DNA of 64,000 bases from Anaerolineae bacterium (GTDB taxonomy: Bacteria > Chloroflexota > Anaerolineae > Aggregatilineales > Phototrophicaceae). Numbering within the stretch: position 1 is the first letter of the stretch; every line of letters begins with the position of its first letter. The DNA lies in contig JAFLCG010000010.1 of assembly GCA_017303635.1 (NCBI GenBank), forward strand, positions 186,001 through 250,000. Direction: 5' to 3'. The translations under genes and the position numbers were made by a program. Below are positions 40,399-50,083 of the stretch, piece after piece. The notes below the pieces were generated by a model that was not told where the DNA came from, did not search any database, and saw only the letters and a list, made by a program, of their open reading frames with translations.

Positions 40399-41589
40399 TT
40401 GACATCCAACCCTCCCAGCGGAACAACGCCTCCTGCCAGTCCGCCACCTGATCCGTTGGAAGATTCATTGCTGCACCGATTGCTGGTTGCCAGTAATCGG
40501 GTTCAGTCCTTACCTCTCAGCGTGTTACTGGGCATTGTTGCCTTCAATACTTTTGTGGTCGCGGTTGCGACCCGCTTTTCTGCCATTCACATTGCAGTAT
40601 TTTTAGCAGCAGCAGCCTTGAATTGGCTGCTCCTCTATCAACTGCGGGTGACTCGTCGCAGCTTCGGGCCAGATCGTCCATCAGCGCTGGCGTTGACGAT
40701 TGTCTTTGCAGCCATGACCGCCATTATCGGTTTTCCGGGGATGGGTGTTGAGGTGCTGCTGGTCCTGCTGGCCGCGATTACGGCCCTGGTGTTTTACAGC
40801 ACCTGGATTGAACCACAGCGAATCGGTGTCACCCGGCAAACTCTGACTACCGCCCAGTGGAAATCCGGCGCTGCACCGCTGCGTCTACTCCATATTGGGG
40901 ATATTCATGTTGAATATCTGGGCCGCCGTGAGCAGCAGCTCAACCGACTAGTGCAAGAACTTCAGCCAGACCTCATCCTTTTTAGTGGAGACTTCGTCAA
41001 CCTCTCCAATACGCATGACCCGCAATCCGAAGCGGATATTCGAGCGATTATCAGCCAATGGCAGGCTCCCCTGGGCGTGTATTGTGTATCCGGTACGCCG
41101 CTGGTCGAACCTCTGTATCGGGTCCAGGCTTTTACCCGTGATTTGCCTAATCTTAAATTGCTGCCGAATCAATGGGCCACGCTGCCCACACCCGGCGGCG
41201 AGTTACATGTTCTGGGTATGGTCGTCACCCATGATATGACCAAAGACCGGGCCATGCTCCAGCAGATGATGGCGCAGGCCCCCGCCACTGGGTTAAGGAC
41301 TTTGCTGTTCCACCCGCCGGATATTGCTCCTGAAGCGGATGCCGCCGGGTTTGATTTGTATCTATGCGGGCATACGCATGGTGGGCAGATCCGTTTGCCA
41401 CTGCTGGGAGCGATCTTTTCCAGCAGCCACCTTGGTCAGCGGTTTATCATGGGGCGGTACACACTTCCGCAAGGGATGACGCTGTATACCTCGCGTGGGG
41501 TGGGCCTGGAAGGGTTGGGCGCGCCGCGTGCCCGCTTCCTGTGTCCGCCGGAGATTGTTCTGTGGGAGATCAGCGGCAGCCAGTCGTAG
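40399..41589 (+). CDS. Membrane metallophosphoesterase with a degenerate GNH block
   Basis: This protein is 396 residues from TTG 40399, 5 bp after the previous gene; no ATG lies before the first helix. Membrane helices occur near residues 37-85 and 95-135. The calcineurin-like domain then shows LLHIGDIHVEYLG (DxH), LILFSGDFVN (GD), LLFHPPDIA (His) and YLCGHTHGGQI (GHTH). The GNHD/E motif, which should follow the second strand, reads VYCVSGTPLVEPL, so the usual Asn and His are missing. The layout resembles YaeI/YkuE-type lipid or nucleotide phosphoesterases. Activity may be altered. Confidence 0.82.
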   Translation: MTSNPPSGTTPPASPPPDPLEDSLLHRLLVASNRVQSLPLSVLLGIVAFNTFVVAVATRFSAIHIAVFLAAAALNWLLLYQLRVTRRSFGPDRPSALALTIVFAAMTAIIGFPGMGVEVLLVLLAAITALVFYSTWIEPQRIGVTRQTLTTAQWKSGAAPLRLLHIGDIHVEYLGRREQQLNRLVQELQPDLILFSGDFVNLSNTHDPQSEADIRAIISQWQAPLGVYCVSGTPLVEPLYRVQAFTRDLPNLKLLPNQWATLPTPGGELHVLGMVVTHDMTKDRAMLQQMMAQAPATGLRTLLFHPPDIAPEADAAGFDLYLCGHTHGGQIRLPLLGAIFSSSHLGQRFIMGRYTLPQGMTLYTSRGVGLEGLGAPRARFLCPPEIVLWEISGSQS

Positions 41590-41647
41590 AGTAGCGTCTA
41601 CCGATCTGGCTAAGGACTATGGGCTATTGACTTTCTAAAGTTGCTTG

Positions 41648-41676
41648 TTGACAACGTTCTGGCTTTGTTATACATT
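41648..41676 (+). promoter_or_regulatory. Candidate promoter of rpoB
   Basis: TTGACA (41648-41653) is followed after 17 bp by TACATT (41671-41676), within an AT-rich stretch about 170 bp before rpoB. The rest of the 258-bp gap shows no open frame or hairpin strong enough to name. An autogenous leader is possible but not evident. Confidence 0.45.
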
Positions 41677-41847
41677 ACTCTTTCCATTTTTGTCTGTCTG
41701 TACGGGATGAACCCCTAACGTGCCGGTCATAGATCATCAGTGTTCACCGCTTGCTGGTGCTGCTGCCTGTGACAGGCATGATTGCGTTTCTTTGGCCCAC
41801 CTTTGGCCTACAACCGTATTTAGCACTGGTATTGAGGAGAGCGAAGC

Positions 41848-44800
41848 GTGTTGCAACGGCTAACCAATATCAAGAACTATGCTCGCACACTTGATGTGCA
41901 AGCGCTGCCCTCGTTGATTGAGGTGCAGTTGGAGTCCTTCAAGTGGTTCCAGGAGCATGGTCTGGCTGAACTCTTTGATGAGATCAGCCCCATTGAGAGC
42001 TTCAATGGCAACCTGAAGCTCTATTTACCCGGTACCAGTAAAGAGGCACAGGAATTGGGCCTCAAATATTGGTTTGAGGAGCCGAAGTACAACGAAGAAG
42101 TCTGCATTGAGCGCGATATGTCGTTCTCTGCGCCGTTGTACTGCCGGGTTGCGCTGGTGAATAAGGAAGCCGGCGATGAAGTGATCCTTTCGGACATCTT
42201 CATGGGGGATTTCCCCTTGATGACCGATAAGGGTACTTTCATCATTAACGGCACCGAGCGTGTCGTGGTCAGCCAGCTTATCCGGTCGCCTGGTGTTTAC
42301 TTCGATGCTGAAGAAGATCGTACCACTGGTCGCCTGCTCTCCAATGCCAAGCTGATCCCAGATCGCGGCGCATGGATGGAGTTTGAGACCAAGAAGAACG
42401 ACTATCTGACCATCAAGTTCAACCGGAAGCGCACTATCCCAGTGACGATCTTGCTGCGCGCCCTGGCCGCAGTCGATGATGGTCAACCGGCTGCTCAGTC
42501 GCCGATCCAAACGGGTGAAACCGATGAGATTATGGCTTTGTATGCAGCCGTGGATACCAACCCTGACCATCAGTTCATTGCCACCACCATCAAGAATGAG
42601 CCGACATGGGATCTGAAGAAAGATCAGACGGTTGCTCAGGCTGCCTTGCTGGAATTCTACCGCCGTATGCGTCCTGGCGACCCGCCGACGCTGGACAATG
42701 CCCGCGAATATCTGTTTAGCCAGTTATTCGATCAGCGCCGCTACGATCTGGAGCGCGTTGGTCGTTACAAGCTGAATCAGCGTTTGGGGCTGGATGGAAC
42801 GATCAGCCGCAAGACTCGTACGGTCACCAAGTCCGACGTGGTCAAGCTCATCGAGCGCATGATCCTCATCAATACCGGGCAGGTCGGTAAGGATGACATC
42901 GACCATCTGGGTAACCGCCGCGTCAAGACCGTTGGCGAATTGATCCAGAACAAGCTCCGGGTTGGCCTCCGCCGAACCGAGCGTGTAGTCAAAGAACGTA
43001 TGTCCATCCGCGAAGCGGATAACCTGAGCCCGGTGACGCTGGTGAACATCCGCCCGGTTGTGGCGGCCATCCGCGAATTCTTCGGTTCTTCGCAGTTATC
43101 GCAGTTCATGGAACAGACCAATCCGCTGGCGGAATTGACCCATAAGCGCACTCTCTCCGCGCTCGGCCCTGGTGGTCTGCGGCGTGAACGTGCTGGTTTC
43201 GATGTGCGTGACGTGCATCACAGCCACTATGGACGTATCTGCCCGATTGAAACCCCTGAAGGCCCGAATATCGGTCTGATTGGTCGTCTGGCGAGCTATG
43301 CCCGTGTCAACGAATTTGGCTTTGTGGAAACACCGTACCGCGAAGTGATCAAGTTCCTTTCTGTCGATGACCCTAATCTGATCGGGCGTATTGCCCGTGA
43401 GGATATTGAAGATGCCAACGAAAACGTCATCGTGGAAGATGGTACGGTCTTCGATGAAGCCAGTATCAAGAAGCTAAAGAAGGCCAAGATCGAAAAGGTG
43501 CCGGTGATGCCCTTCGTCGGTACGGAGATCGTGTATCTCTCTGCCGATAGCGAAGATAACTACATCATCGCCCAGGCCAATTCGCTGCTGGATGATCGGC
43601 GTCAGTTCGCCAATGACCGCGTTTCAGTGCGTAATCACCAGAAGTTCATGGTGATGTCCGCCAAGCGCGTTGACTTTATGGATATTGCGCCGCGTCAGGT
43701 CGTGGGTATCAGCGCTGCGCTCATCCCCTTCCTGGAACATGACGACGCGAATCGCGCCCTGATGGGCTCGAACATGCAGCGTCAGGCCGTGCCACTGCTG
43801 CGACCGGATGTGCCGATTGTCAGCACTGGCATGGAAGATCAGGCGGCCCATGATAGCGGTCAGGTGCTAGTGGCCGACCTCGAAGGTGAAGTGGTCAGTG
43901 TCCAGGGTGACCGCATTATCCTGCGCCTGGCGGATAGCACTGAACATATCTACAAGCTGCGGAAGTACAACCGCTCCAATCAATCGACCTGTATTGACCA
44001 GCGTCCGGTCGTGCATAAGGGTGATTGGGTCGTACCCGGTACTGTGTTGGCCGATAGCTCTTCGACCGATCACGGTCATCTGGCGCTGGGTCATGACGTG
44101 CTGGGCGCATTCCTCTCCTGGGATGGCGGTAATTACGAAGACGCTTTGCTCATCAGCGAAGATATGCTGCGGAATGACAAGTTCACCAGCATCCATATTG
44201 AAAAGCACGAGATCGAAGCACGCGATACCAAGCTGGGACCGGAGGAAATCACCTACGATATTCCCAACGTGGGCGAAGACGCGCTGAAAGATCTCGATGA
44301 ACTGGGTATCGTCCGCATCGGCGCGGAAGTCGGCCCGAACGATATTCTGGTCGGCAAGATCACCCCGAAGGGTGAAAAAGAACTCAGCCCGGAAGAAAAA
44401 CTGCTCCGCGCTATCTTCGGTGAGCAGGCACGTGAAGTGAAAGACTCCTCCCTGCGCCTGCCGCATGGTGAGAAGGGTAAGGTTGTCGATGTCAAGACCT
44501 TTACCCGTGATGAGCATCCCGATCTGCCCGCCGGTGTCGAGAAAATGGTCCGTGTCTCGGTCGCCCAGAAGCGTAAGCTGACCGTGGGTGATAAGATGGC
44601 CGGTCGTCACGGGAATAAAGGTGTTATCTCCAAGATCGTCCCGATTGAGGATATGCCTTACCTGGACGATGGCCGCACGGTGGAGATCATTCTCAACCCG
44701 CTCGGTGTGCCGGGTCGTATGAACATCGGTCAGGTGCTGGAAATCCACTTGGGTTGGGCGGCAGATCGCCTCGGCTTCCGCGCCATCACCCCGGTGTTTG

Positions 44801-45792
44801 ACGGCGCGAAAGAAATCGAAATCCAGGCTGAGATGGCTCGTGCCTGGCTGATCGACTATGCCTGGAAACAGACCATGACCCGTGCCTGGGAATGGATGAA
44901 GGGCTTCGAATACAATCCAGAAGACATCGAAGACGACCGCGAAGTCATCCGTCTGTACATCAACAATGGCTGGCTCAACGGATCAGAAGAATATGACGCC
45001 GATCAAATCAACCTGGATGAGAACTACGCGCGCCGGGTTGTACTCCGTGAATGGCTGAAAGAAAAAGGCCACAATGCGGATGGGATTCTGTTGTTCAGCA
45101 ACGATAACATCGGCCCGGATGAGCGTAAGCAGCGTGATGATCTGGCGACCCGCGTTGGTCTGTACTACTGGATGGAAAATGCGGGCGTTGGGTTCGATGT
45201 CCCCCTGCCGGAAGAAACCACGCAGGAAGAAATGCGTCGGTTGGCTGATCGCACCTTGTTTGAGACGGGTGAACCCATCCCGATCTACGGCAAGCACAAG
45301 CTGTTCGATGGCCGCACGGGCGAACCCTTTGACCGTCCAGTGACGGTTGGCCTCATTCACATGCTGAAGCTGGCCCATCTGGTCGAAGATAAAGTCCATG
45401 CCCGTTCGACTGGCCCGTACAGCCTGGTCACGCAGCAGCCGCTGGGTGGTAAGGCGCAGTTCGGTGGTCAGCGCTTCGGTGAAATGGAAGTGTGGGCGCT
45501 GGAAGCCTACGGCGCGGCCTACACGCTGCAGGAAATGCTCACCGTCAAGTCGGACGATGTGCAAGGGCGTGTCAAAACTTACGAAGCCATCGTCAAGGGC
45601 GAACCCATCGAGGAACCCGGCATCCCGACCAGCTTCCGTGTGCTGGTCAAGGAACTCCAGAGCCTCGGTCTGGCGGTCGAAGCCGTTTCCGAAAGTGGCG
45701 ATGTCCTGCGCTTTGGCAAGGACGAGGAACGGGCACGGATGCCGCGCATGAGCACCGGTCTGCTCAGCCTCGCCGGGGAAGTCGCCGAGTAA
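41848..45792 (+). CDS. rpoB: DNA-directed RNA polymerase beta subunit
   Basis: This 1314-residue protein starts at GTG 41848, with GAGGAG at 41834-41839. All main blocks are present: PSLIEVQLESFKWF at the start, FIINGTERVVVSQLIRSPGVYF, SQLSQFMEQTNPL and ALGPGGLRRERAGFDVRDVH (rifampicin pocket and fork loop), and HYGRICPIETPEGPNIGLI. GDKMAGRHGNKGVIS (active centre Lys), GGKAQFGGQRFGEMEVWALEAYGAA and the C-terminal clamp follow. It is catalytic together with beta prime. Unlike most bacteria, rpoC does not follow and ribosomal protein genes do not precede it. Confidence 0.97.
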   Translation: MLQRLTNIKNYARTLDVQALPSLIEVQLESFKWFQEHGLAELFDEISPIESFNGNLKLYLPGTSKEAQELGLKYWFEEPKYNEEVCIERDMSFSAPLYCRVALVNKEAGDEVILSDIFMGDFPLMTDKGTFIINGTERVVVSQLIRSPGVYFDAEEDRTTGRLLSNAKLIPDRGAWMEFETKKNDYLTIKFNRKRTIPVTILLRALAAVDDGQPAAQSPIQTGETDEIMALYAAVDTNPDHQFIATTIKNEPTWDLKKDQTVAQAALLEFYRRMRPGDPPTLDNAREYLFSQLFDQRRYDLERVGRYKLNQRLGLDGTISRKTRTVTKSDVVKLIERMILINTGQVGKDDIDHLGNRRVKTVGELIQNKLRVGLRRTERVVKERMSIREADNLSPVTLVNIRPVVAAIREFFGSSQLSQFMEQTNPLAELTHKRTLSALGPGGLRRERAGFDVRDVHHSHYGRICPIETPEGPNIGLIGRLASYARVNEFGFVETPYREVIKFLSVDDPNLIGRIAREDIEDANENVIVEDGTVFDEASIKKLKKAKIEKVPVMPFVGTEIVYLSADSEDNYIIAQANSLLDDRRQFANDRVSVRNHQKFMVMSAKRVDFMDIAPRQVVGISAALIPFLEHDDANRALMGSNMQRQAVPLLRPDVPIVSTGMEDQAAHDSGQVLVADLEGEVVSVQGDRIILRLADSTEHIYKLRKYNRSNQSTCIDQRPVVHKGDWVVPGTVLADSSSTDHGHLALGHDVLGAFLSWDGGNYEDALLISEDMLRNDKFTSIHIEKHEIEARDTKLGPEEITYDIPNVGEDALKDLDELGIVRIGAEVGPNDILVGKITPKGEKELSPEEKLLRAIFGEQAREVKDSSLRLPHGEKGKVVDVKTFTRDEHPDLPAGVEKMVRVSVAQKRKLTVGDKMAGRHGNKGVISKIVPIEDMPYLDDGRTVEIILNPLGVPGRMNIGQVLEIHLGWAADRLGFRAITPVFDGAKEIEIQAEMARAWLIDYAWKQTMTRAWEWMKGFEYNPEDIEDDREVIRLYINNGWLNGSEEYDADQINLDENYARRVVLREWLKEKGHNADGILLFSNDNIGPDERKQRDDLATRVGLYYWMENAGVGFDVPLPEETTQEEMRRLADRTLFETGEPIPIYGKHKLFDGRTGEPFDRPVTVGLIHMLKLAHLVEDKVHARSTGPYSLVTQQPLGGKAQFGGQRFGEMEVWALEAYGAAYTLQEMLTVKSDDVQGRVKTYEAIVKGEPIEEPGIPTSFRVLVKELQSLGLAVEAVSESGDVLRFGKDEERARMPRMSTGLLSLAGEVAE

Positions 45793-45816
45793 ACGCTTCG
45801 CAGACTGATGACAGTA

Positions 45817-45840
45817 ATGGGCAGCCTGCGGGCTGCCCAT
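45817..45840 (+). terminator. rpoB terminator
   Basis: ATGGGCAGCC (45817-45826) and GGCTGCCCAT (45831-45840) form a perfect 10-bp stem with a TGCG loop, followed by TTTGATTCT. It confirms that rpoB ends its own transcript here, without rpoC. Confidence 0.8.
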
Positions 45841-45891
45841 TTTGATTCTGTGACTATGTTATATTCTGTCAAATGCGTGTGGTGACTACTG

Positions 45892-46563
45892 ATGAAACTT
45901 CAGATACTCCATAACTGGAATCTCTCCCCGCAGGAAGCGATTGCGCTGCAACGGCAACTCGCGGCGCAGGTCATCACGGATCGCCCACTGGATCTGAACG
46001 CCATCCATTTCGTCGGCGGGGTGGATGTGAGCGTCAAGGACAATCACTCGCAGGCAGCGGTGGTTGTGCTGCGCTACCCGGAACTGGACGTGATCGAAAC
46101 CGTGCGCGCCGATCAACCGACGCCGTTCCCGTATATTCCGGGGTTACTCAGCTTCCGTGAGGGGCCAGTGCTGGTCAAAGCCTTTGAGCAGCTCGTGAAT
46201 ATTCCTGATGTCTTCATCTTCGACGGCATGGGCATCATGCACCCGCGCCGACTGGGGATCGCCAGTCAGATGGGGTTGTGGCTCCAGCGCCCGACCATCG
46301 GTTGTGGGAAGACTTATTTCATTGGGGAGTATGCTGAACCTAGCCTGGAGCAGGGGGCTTCCAGCCCGCTCACACACAAGGGTGATCTCATCGGTGCGGT
46401 GCTACGCACGCGGGCACAGGTCAAACCCGTCTTTATCTCGCCCGGTCATCTGTGCGACTTGGACTCAGCCATCACCTTAACCCTGCGCTGCACCACCCGT
46501 TACCGGTTGCCAGAACCCATCCGTCAGGCACATCATGCAGCCGGTCAGTTTGAGTCGCCCTGA
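45892..46563 (+). CDS. nfi: Endonuclease V (deoxyinosine 3' endonuclease)
   Basis: This 223-residue protein has the EndoV motifs: FVGGVDVSVKD (first catalytic Asp, near residue 43), YIPGLLSFREGPVLVKAFEQL (Tyr wedge and Glu), VFIFDGMGIMHPRRLGIASQMG (second Asp, near 108) and HKGDLIGAVLRTRAQVKPVFISPGH. It nicks DNA next to hypoxanthine and other deaminated bases to start repair. Its 3' end overlaps the convergent gene by 19 bp. Confidence 0.93.
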   Translation: MKLQILHNWNLSPQEAIALQRQLAAQVITDRPLDLNAIHFVGGVDVSVKDNHSQAAVVVLRYPELDVIETVRADQPTPFPYIPGLLSFREGPVLVKAFEQLVNIPDVFIFDGMGIMHPRRLGIASQMGLWLQRPTIGCGKTYFIGEYAEPSLEQGASSPLTHKGDLIGAVLRTRAQVKPVFISPGHLCDLDSAITLTLRCTTRYRLPEPIRQAHHAAGQFESP

Positions 46564-47486
46564 TAGCGTTCGATCTGCTGGCGTACAACCTCCAGAGCAT
46601 CATCAGCGGCGAGATCGCCTTCACCCATCGAAAGATAGGCGATGATGTAACGCCGCCCCTCATAGCTGACCACCCCTGCATCATTGATGACTCGCCCCAC
46701 TGGCAGATCGGTTGCGGGCAGCACACCATCCTTGCCCGTGTAACCCTGTGTGAAGATGCGTTCTATGGGGGACCGATAATTCGCCGCCGGGATGCTCAGC
46801 AGATCGTAAGTCGCTTGAACCGCCCGCTGCATCCGTTCCCATTTGGCGAAGACCTGGCCGCGCAGCAGGACATCAAAACCGTGCGCCAGCGCCGCTGCCG
46901 TGAACACATTATCGACCGAATAGACTTCATCATTATAGGTTACCAGCCTCACCCCGCTGGGTTCGTAACGTGGGTCGCGGAAGCCGATGGTTCGGCTGCC
47001 GGTCCAGTCCCAGGTGTGTAGCCCACTGTAAATGCCAACTCGCTCGAACAGAAAGTCATTGAATTTCTCAATCGGATTGCTGCTGGTGAGTACGCGGTCA
47101 GCCGTATCTGCCAGTACCGCCCCGGTGGCCACATTATCGCTAAAGACGATCATGCGGTAGACACTGGTGCCTTCGTTTGCTTCCCATTCGGATTCCGGGG
47201 TGGAGAAGAAATAGTAGTAGGCTACGAAGGCTTTAAAACAACTGGCGACCGGGAAGAACTCAAAGGGCCGGATCTGGATCGTGAATTCCAGATCCTGCTG
47301 GTCATTGATGCAGCGCAGGTCGAGCGCCATATCTTTGCCAGCAAAAGCTTGCTCAAGCGTCTGACGCATGGTGGCAACAATCGGGCGCTCACGATCCCAG
47401 TCGGTTTGGGCAGCCGCCCGCGCCAGCGGATAAGCCGCGCTTAGCGTGCCCAGCAGGTGCAGAAAATGACGACGTTTCAAATGCAT
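46545..47486 (-). CDS. Exported serine hydrolase of the class A beta-lactamase fold
   Basis: This 313-residue protein has an N-terminal KRRHFLHLLGTLSAAYPLARAAA stretch, which is Tat-like or Sec-like. Active-site motifs are SCFK (S82, K85; SxxK), SDN in IVFSDNVATG (near 132) and KDG in GYTGKDGVL (KTG-like). The order fits PF13354-type beta-lactamase/transpeptidase-like proteins. The omega-loop Glu of true class A enzymes is not obvious, so drug hydrolysis is uncertain; a cell-wall role is possible. Confidence 0.75.
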   Translation of the reverse strand: MHLKRRHFLHLLGTLSAAYPLARAAAQTDWDRERPIVATMRQTLEQAFAGKDMALDLRCINDQQDLEFTIQIRPFEFFPVASCFKAFVAYYYFFSTPESEWEANEGTSVYRMIVFSDNVATGAVLADTADRVLTSSNPIEKFNDFLFERVGIYSGLHTWDWTGSRTIGFRDPRYEPSGVRLVTYNDEVYSVDNVFTAAALAHGFDVLLRGQVFAKWERMQRAVQATYDLLSIPAANYRSPIERIFTQGYTGKDGVLPATDLPVGRVINDAGVVSYEGRRYIIAYLSMGEGDLAADDALEVVRQQIERYQGDSN

Positions 47487-47516
47487 GGTGTTCGCAGGAA
47501 TTCAGAATCCTCAGTT

Positions 47517-49973
47517 TCAGGGCGTTTTGCGCCGGCCAAAAGGCCAGAACCGGCGGCGCAGCCAGCGCCGAACGATGTTGATGCGGGCATCTGACCAGGC
47601 TTCATCGGCAATCTGTGATTGAGCGATGTCTTCCTGTGGGGTGCTGGCCGGTTTGCTGTAGCGTTCGTGTGAATACAGACGGGTGATGGCGTTGACCGGT
47701 GGCTCAATAGGCGGCAGGCTGCGGACAATGCGGGTACGACGCTCTTCCGGAGTCTGTTGGGCATTCGGTTGCAGTCCAATCAGTGCCATATACCGTTCCA
47801 ACCGCGCCCAGGCGCGTGAAATGGGGCTGAGGCCGCGCATCCCACGCCATTCCCACCACCACCATAGGAAGACCAGCACGCCGATCAATACTGCGATGAT
47901 CGAGATGACCGCCAGCACAATCCCCAGCGCAGGCAGGATCAATGAGAGCAAGCCGCGCTGTTCCGGCGGTGCGGGCGGGGGTTGAGTCGGTACGATGACT
48001 GGGGTCGCGGTCGGCGACGGTGTGAAGGTCGGCGTCAGGGTTGGGAACTGACCTTCCTGTGAGGCCGGTTGCGGCGTCAGTGGGTCCGCTGTTGGGCTGG
48101 GTGATGGGGTCGCGGTCGCGGTTGGTGTGGGGCTGGCCGCCGGGGTCGCGGTTGCCGGATTGGGCAGGGGGACGTCATCCACCCGGTTAAGGGGTGTTTG
48201 GGCAGCGGTCGGCTCGAACTCAATCCAACCATAACCGGGGAAGTAGACTTCCACCCAGGTATGGGCGTCCCGTTCTTCCACGATATATTCCTGGCGGACA
48301 GGATCCAGATCGCCTTGCGCGAAACCGGCAGCCATGCGGGCTGGAACGCCCAGCACGCGCAGCATCATGGACATGGCAGAAGCATAATAGTTGCAGTAGC
48401 CCTGTCCAAAGTCGAACAGCAGCCACTCGACGGGTTCGACAGCCGGTGGTGGCTGCGGGATGCTTTCGTTGTAGATGATGTTGGCTCGCAGCCAGGCTTC
48501 AATCGCGCGTGCCTGATCGTATGGGGTGGATGCTCCGGCATCACTGACGATCTGCCGCGCCAGTTGGACGGTGCGCTCACTGATTGATGGTGGTACCTGG
48601 AGATACAGGTTGACGAGCCATTCGGGATAAGAGGTGCCAGCCGTTCTTAAGTCAGCGGCGGTAGCAGTGGTCAGCAGGCTGGTGACGGTGTACTGTTCCC
48701 CGGCCCGCAGCACGCGCAGGGGGCGGATGACCGAGAGATTCATGCCGGTGCGCGAGTCGTCACTGGGGATGTAGCGCAAATCGTTGCGGGTGGCTAAATC
48801 AACTTGCAGCGGCTGTGGGGCTGCGTAGACCAGTCGGGATGAACTGAGGGTCATGGTGAAGCGCTGCTGGATCGGCGTCCGCCCGTTGAGTTCATTCGCC
48901 TCATACAACACGCTGAACGGGCTTTCCGGCACGGTCAAACGGGTGGTAGCGGCGGGCGACCAACGCCCATTCTCATAAATGTCGAAGGTGCGCGAGCGCC
49001 AGTAGTAGCGGCGTCCCGGCGGAGCCTGTACGCTGAAGATTTCCTGCTCACCCAGCCGGATGGCTCCACCTAGTTGCAGCGAGTCGCTGCCGTAATAATC
49101 CGCAGTGGTTGGGCCTTCAGTCTCTACGGACTCGAATAAACGGTTCCACAATTCGCCCAGCTCGGTCAGTGGCTCCGAGGCCAGGAATTCCTGAAAACGA
49201 TCCAGCCGTTCCTGCAGATCAAAAGTCGGGATGAAGTAGCCGCCAAGCAGCACCAGCAACGCCAGCACGGTGCCGATGCGGAAGAAGCTGTTCCGAAGGC
49301 TTGCAGGTACGCGGATTCCATTGACGTACCATTCCCAGGCACGGTTATCCAGGTTGGAGCGGATAACCAGCATGAGGGCCAGGAACAGATAAGCGATGAC
49401 GAAGCCATCCAGATTGACCGGCCCGCTGTAGACAACATTGTTGACCACCAGGATCAGTCCGGGCGGGACAATGACCCGCCAGACGCGATCAATGCGGAAG
49501 ATGTGCCAGGCGATGTTATAGCCGAGGAACCACACCAGCAGGGAGACCAGCATGGTGAAAATGAGCGGGTCTTGATTGATGCCACCGTTGAATGCGTCCA
49601 CTGTCCATTGGACGCTGCGTGTGACCAGGCCGAGTAATCCCTGCCCGAGACCGCCTGGTTCAGTGGATGCAGCCAGCAGTATCGTGAACCCCACCCCATA
49701 GATGTTACTCATCAATAGGGCGATCAATTCATTGTACTGGCTGCGTGCCAACAAAAAGCCGAATCCGATACTGAGGACGGCAATCGGCAGCACTGCGCCG
49801 AGTTCCATCGGCCAACCGGCTGCTGCCAGCGCCACTACCGGGATGATCAGCAGCAGCAGCGCGACCAGCAGCGTGAACAGATCGCCTGGCGCGAAGAGCG
49901 TGCGCCAGGCGTTTGTCAGTCGCCGTATCCAGCGCGGGCTTGTTGTTGCCCATCGGTTGGTCGCTGTTGCCAA
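47517..49973 (-). CDS. TgpA-like membrane transglutaminase-fold protein
   Basis: This 818-residue protein has about six N-terminal membrane helices (residues 30-260), then a large extracytoplasmic region. The transglutaminase core has Cys in GQGYCNYYASAMSMMLR (near 526), His in RDAHTWVEVYFPG (near 570) and WIEFEPT, where Glu replaces the usual Asp. A Thr/Pro linker follows (near 600-665), with another helix (near 672-700) and a C-terminal DUF4129-like tail. These proteins modify or cleave extracytoplasmic targets, and the substrate is unknown. It is followed on the same strand by the beta-lactamase-fold gene. Confidence 0.85.
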   Translation of the reverse strand: MATATNRWATTSPRWIRRLTNAWRTLFAPGDLFTLLVALLLLIIPVVALAAAGWPMELGAVLPIAVLSIGFGFLLARSQYNELIALLMSNIYGVGFTILLAASTEPGGLGQGLLGLVTRSVQWTVDAFNGGINQDPLIFTMLVSLLVWFLGYNIAWHIFRIDRVWRVIVPPGLILVVNNVVYSGPVNLDGFVIAYLFLALMLVIRSNLDNRAWEWYVNGIRVPASLRNSFFRIGTVLALLVLLGGYFIPTFDLQERLDRFQEFLASEPLTELGELWNRLFESVETEGPTTADYYGSDSLQLGGAIRLGEQEIFSVQAPPGRRYYWRSRTFDIYENGRWSPAATTRLTVPESPFSVLYEANELNGRTPIQQRFTMTLSSSRLVYAAPQPLQVDLATRNDLRYIPSDDSRTGMNLSVIRPLRVLRAGEQYTVTSLLTTATAADLRTAGTSYPEWLVNLYLQVPPSISERTVQLARQIVSDAGASTPYDQARAIEAWLRANIIYNESIPQPPPAVEPVEWLLFDFGQGYCNYYASAMSMMLRVLGVPARMAAGFAQGDLDPVRQEYIVEERDAHTWVEVYFPGYGWIEFEPTAAQTPLNRVDDVPLPNPATATPAASPTPTATATPSPSPTADPLTPQPASQEGQFPTLTPTFTPSPTATPVIVPTQPPPAPPEQRGLLSLILPALGIVLAVISIIAVLIGVLVFLWWWWEWRGMRGLSPISRAWARLERYMALIGLQPNAQQTPEERRTRIVRSLPPIEPPVNAITRLYSHERYSKPASTPQEDIAQSQIADEAWSDARINIVRRWLRRRFWPFGRRKTP

Positions 49974-50083
49974 ACTATGACCTCGTTATCGTGACCAGAA
50001 TGCAGTGGTGACCCGCCGGGTCGCCACTACGCTATGGCTGACATTCTAGGGATGGACGTGCAGATGAGCAACCGCCGCTTGGA

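Noticed and set aside
43867..44748. Minus-strand frame of 293 codons inside rpoB
   Set aside because: rpoB is certain on the plus strand; composition of the antisense frame is typical of shadows.
46545..47486. Call as a true class A antibiotic-resistance beta-lactamase
   Set aside because: SxxK, SDN and a KTG-like motif are present, but the omega-loop Glu is not evident, so only the fold is claimed.
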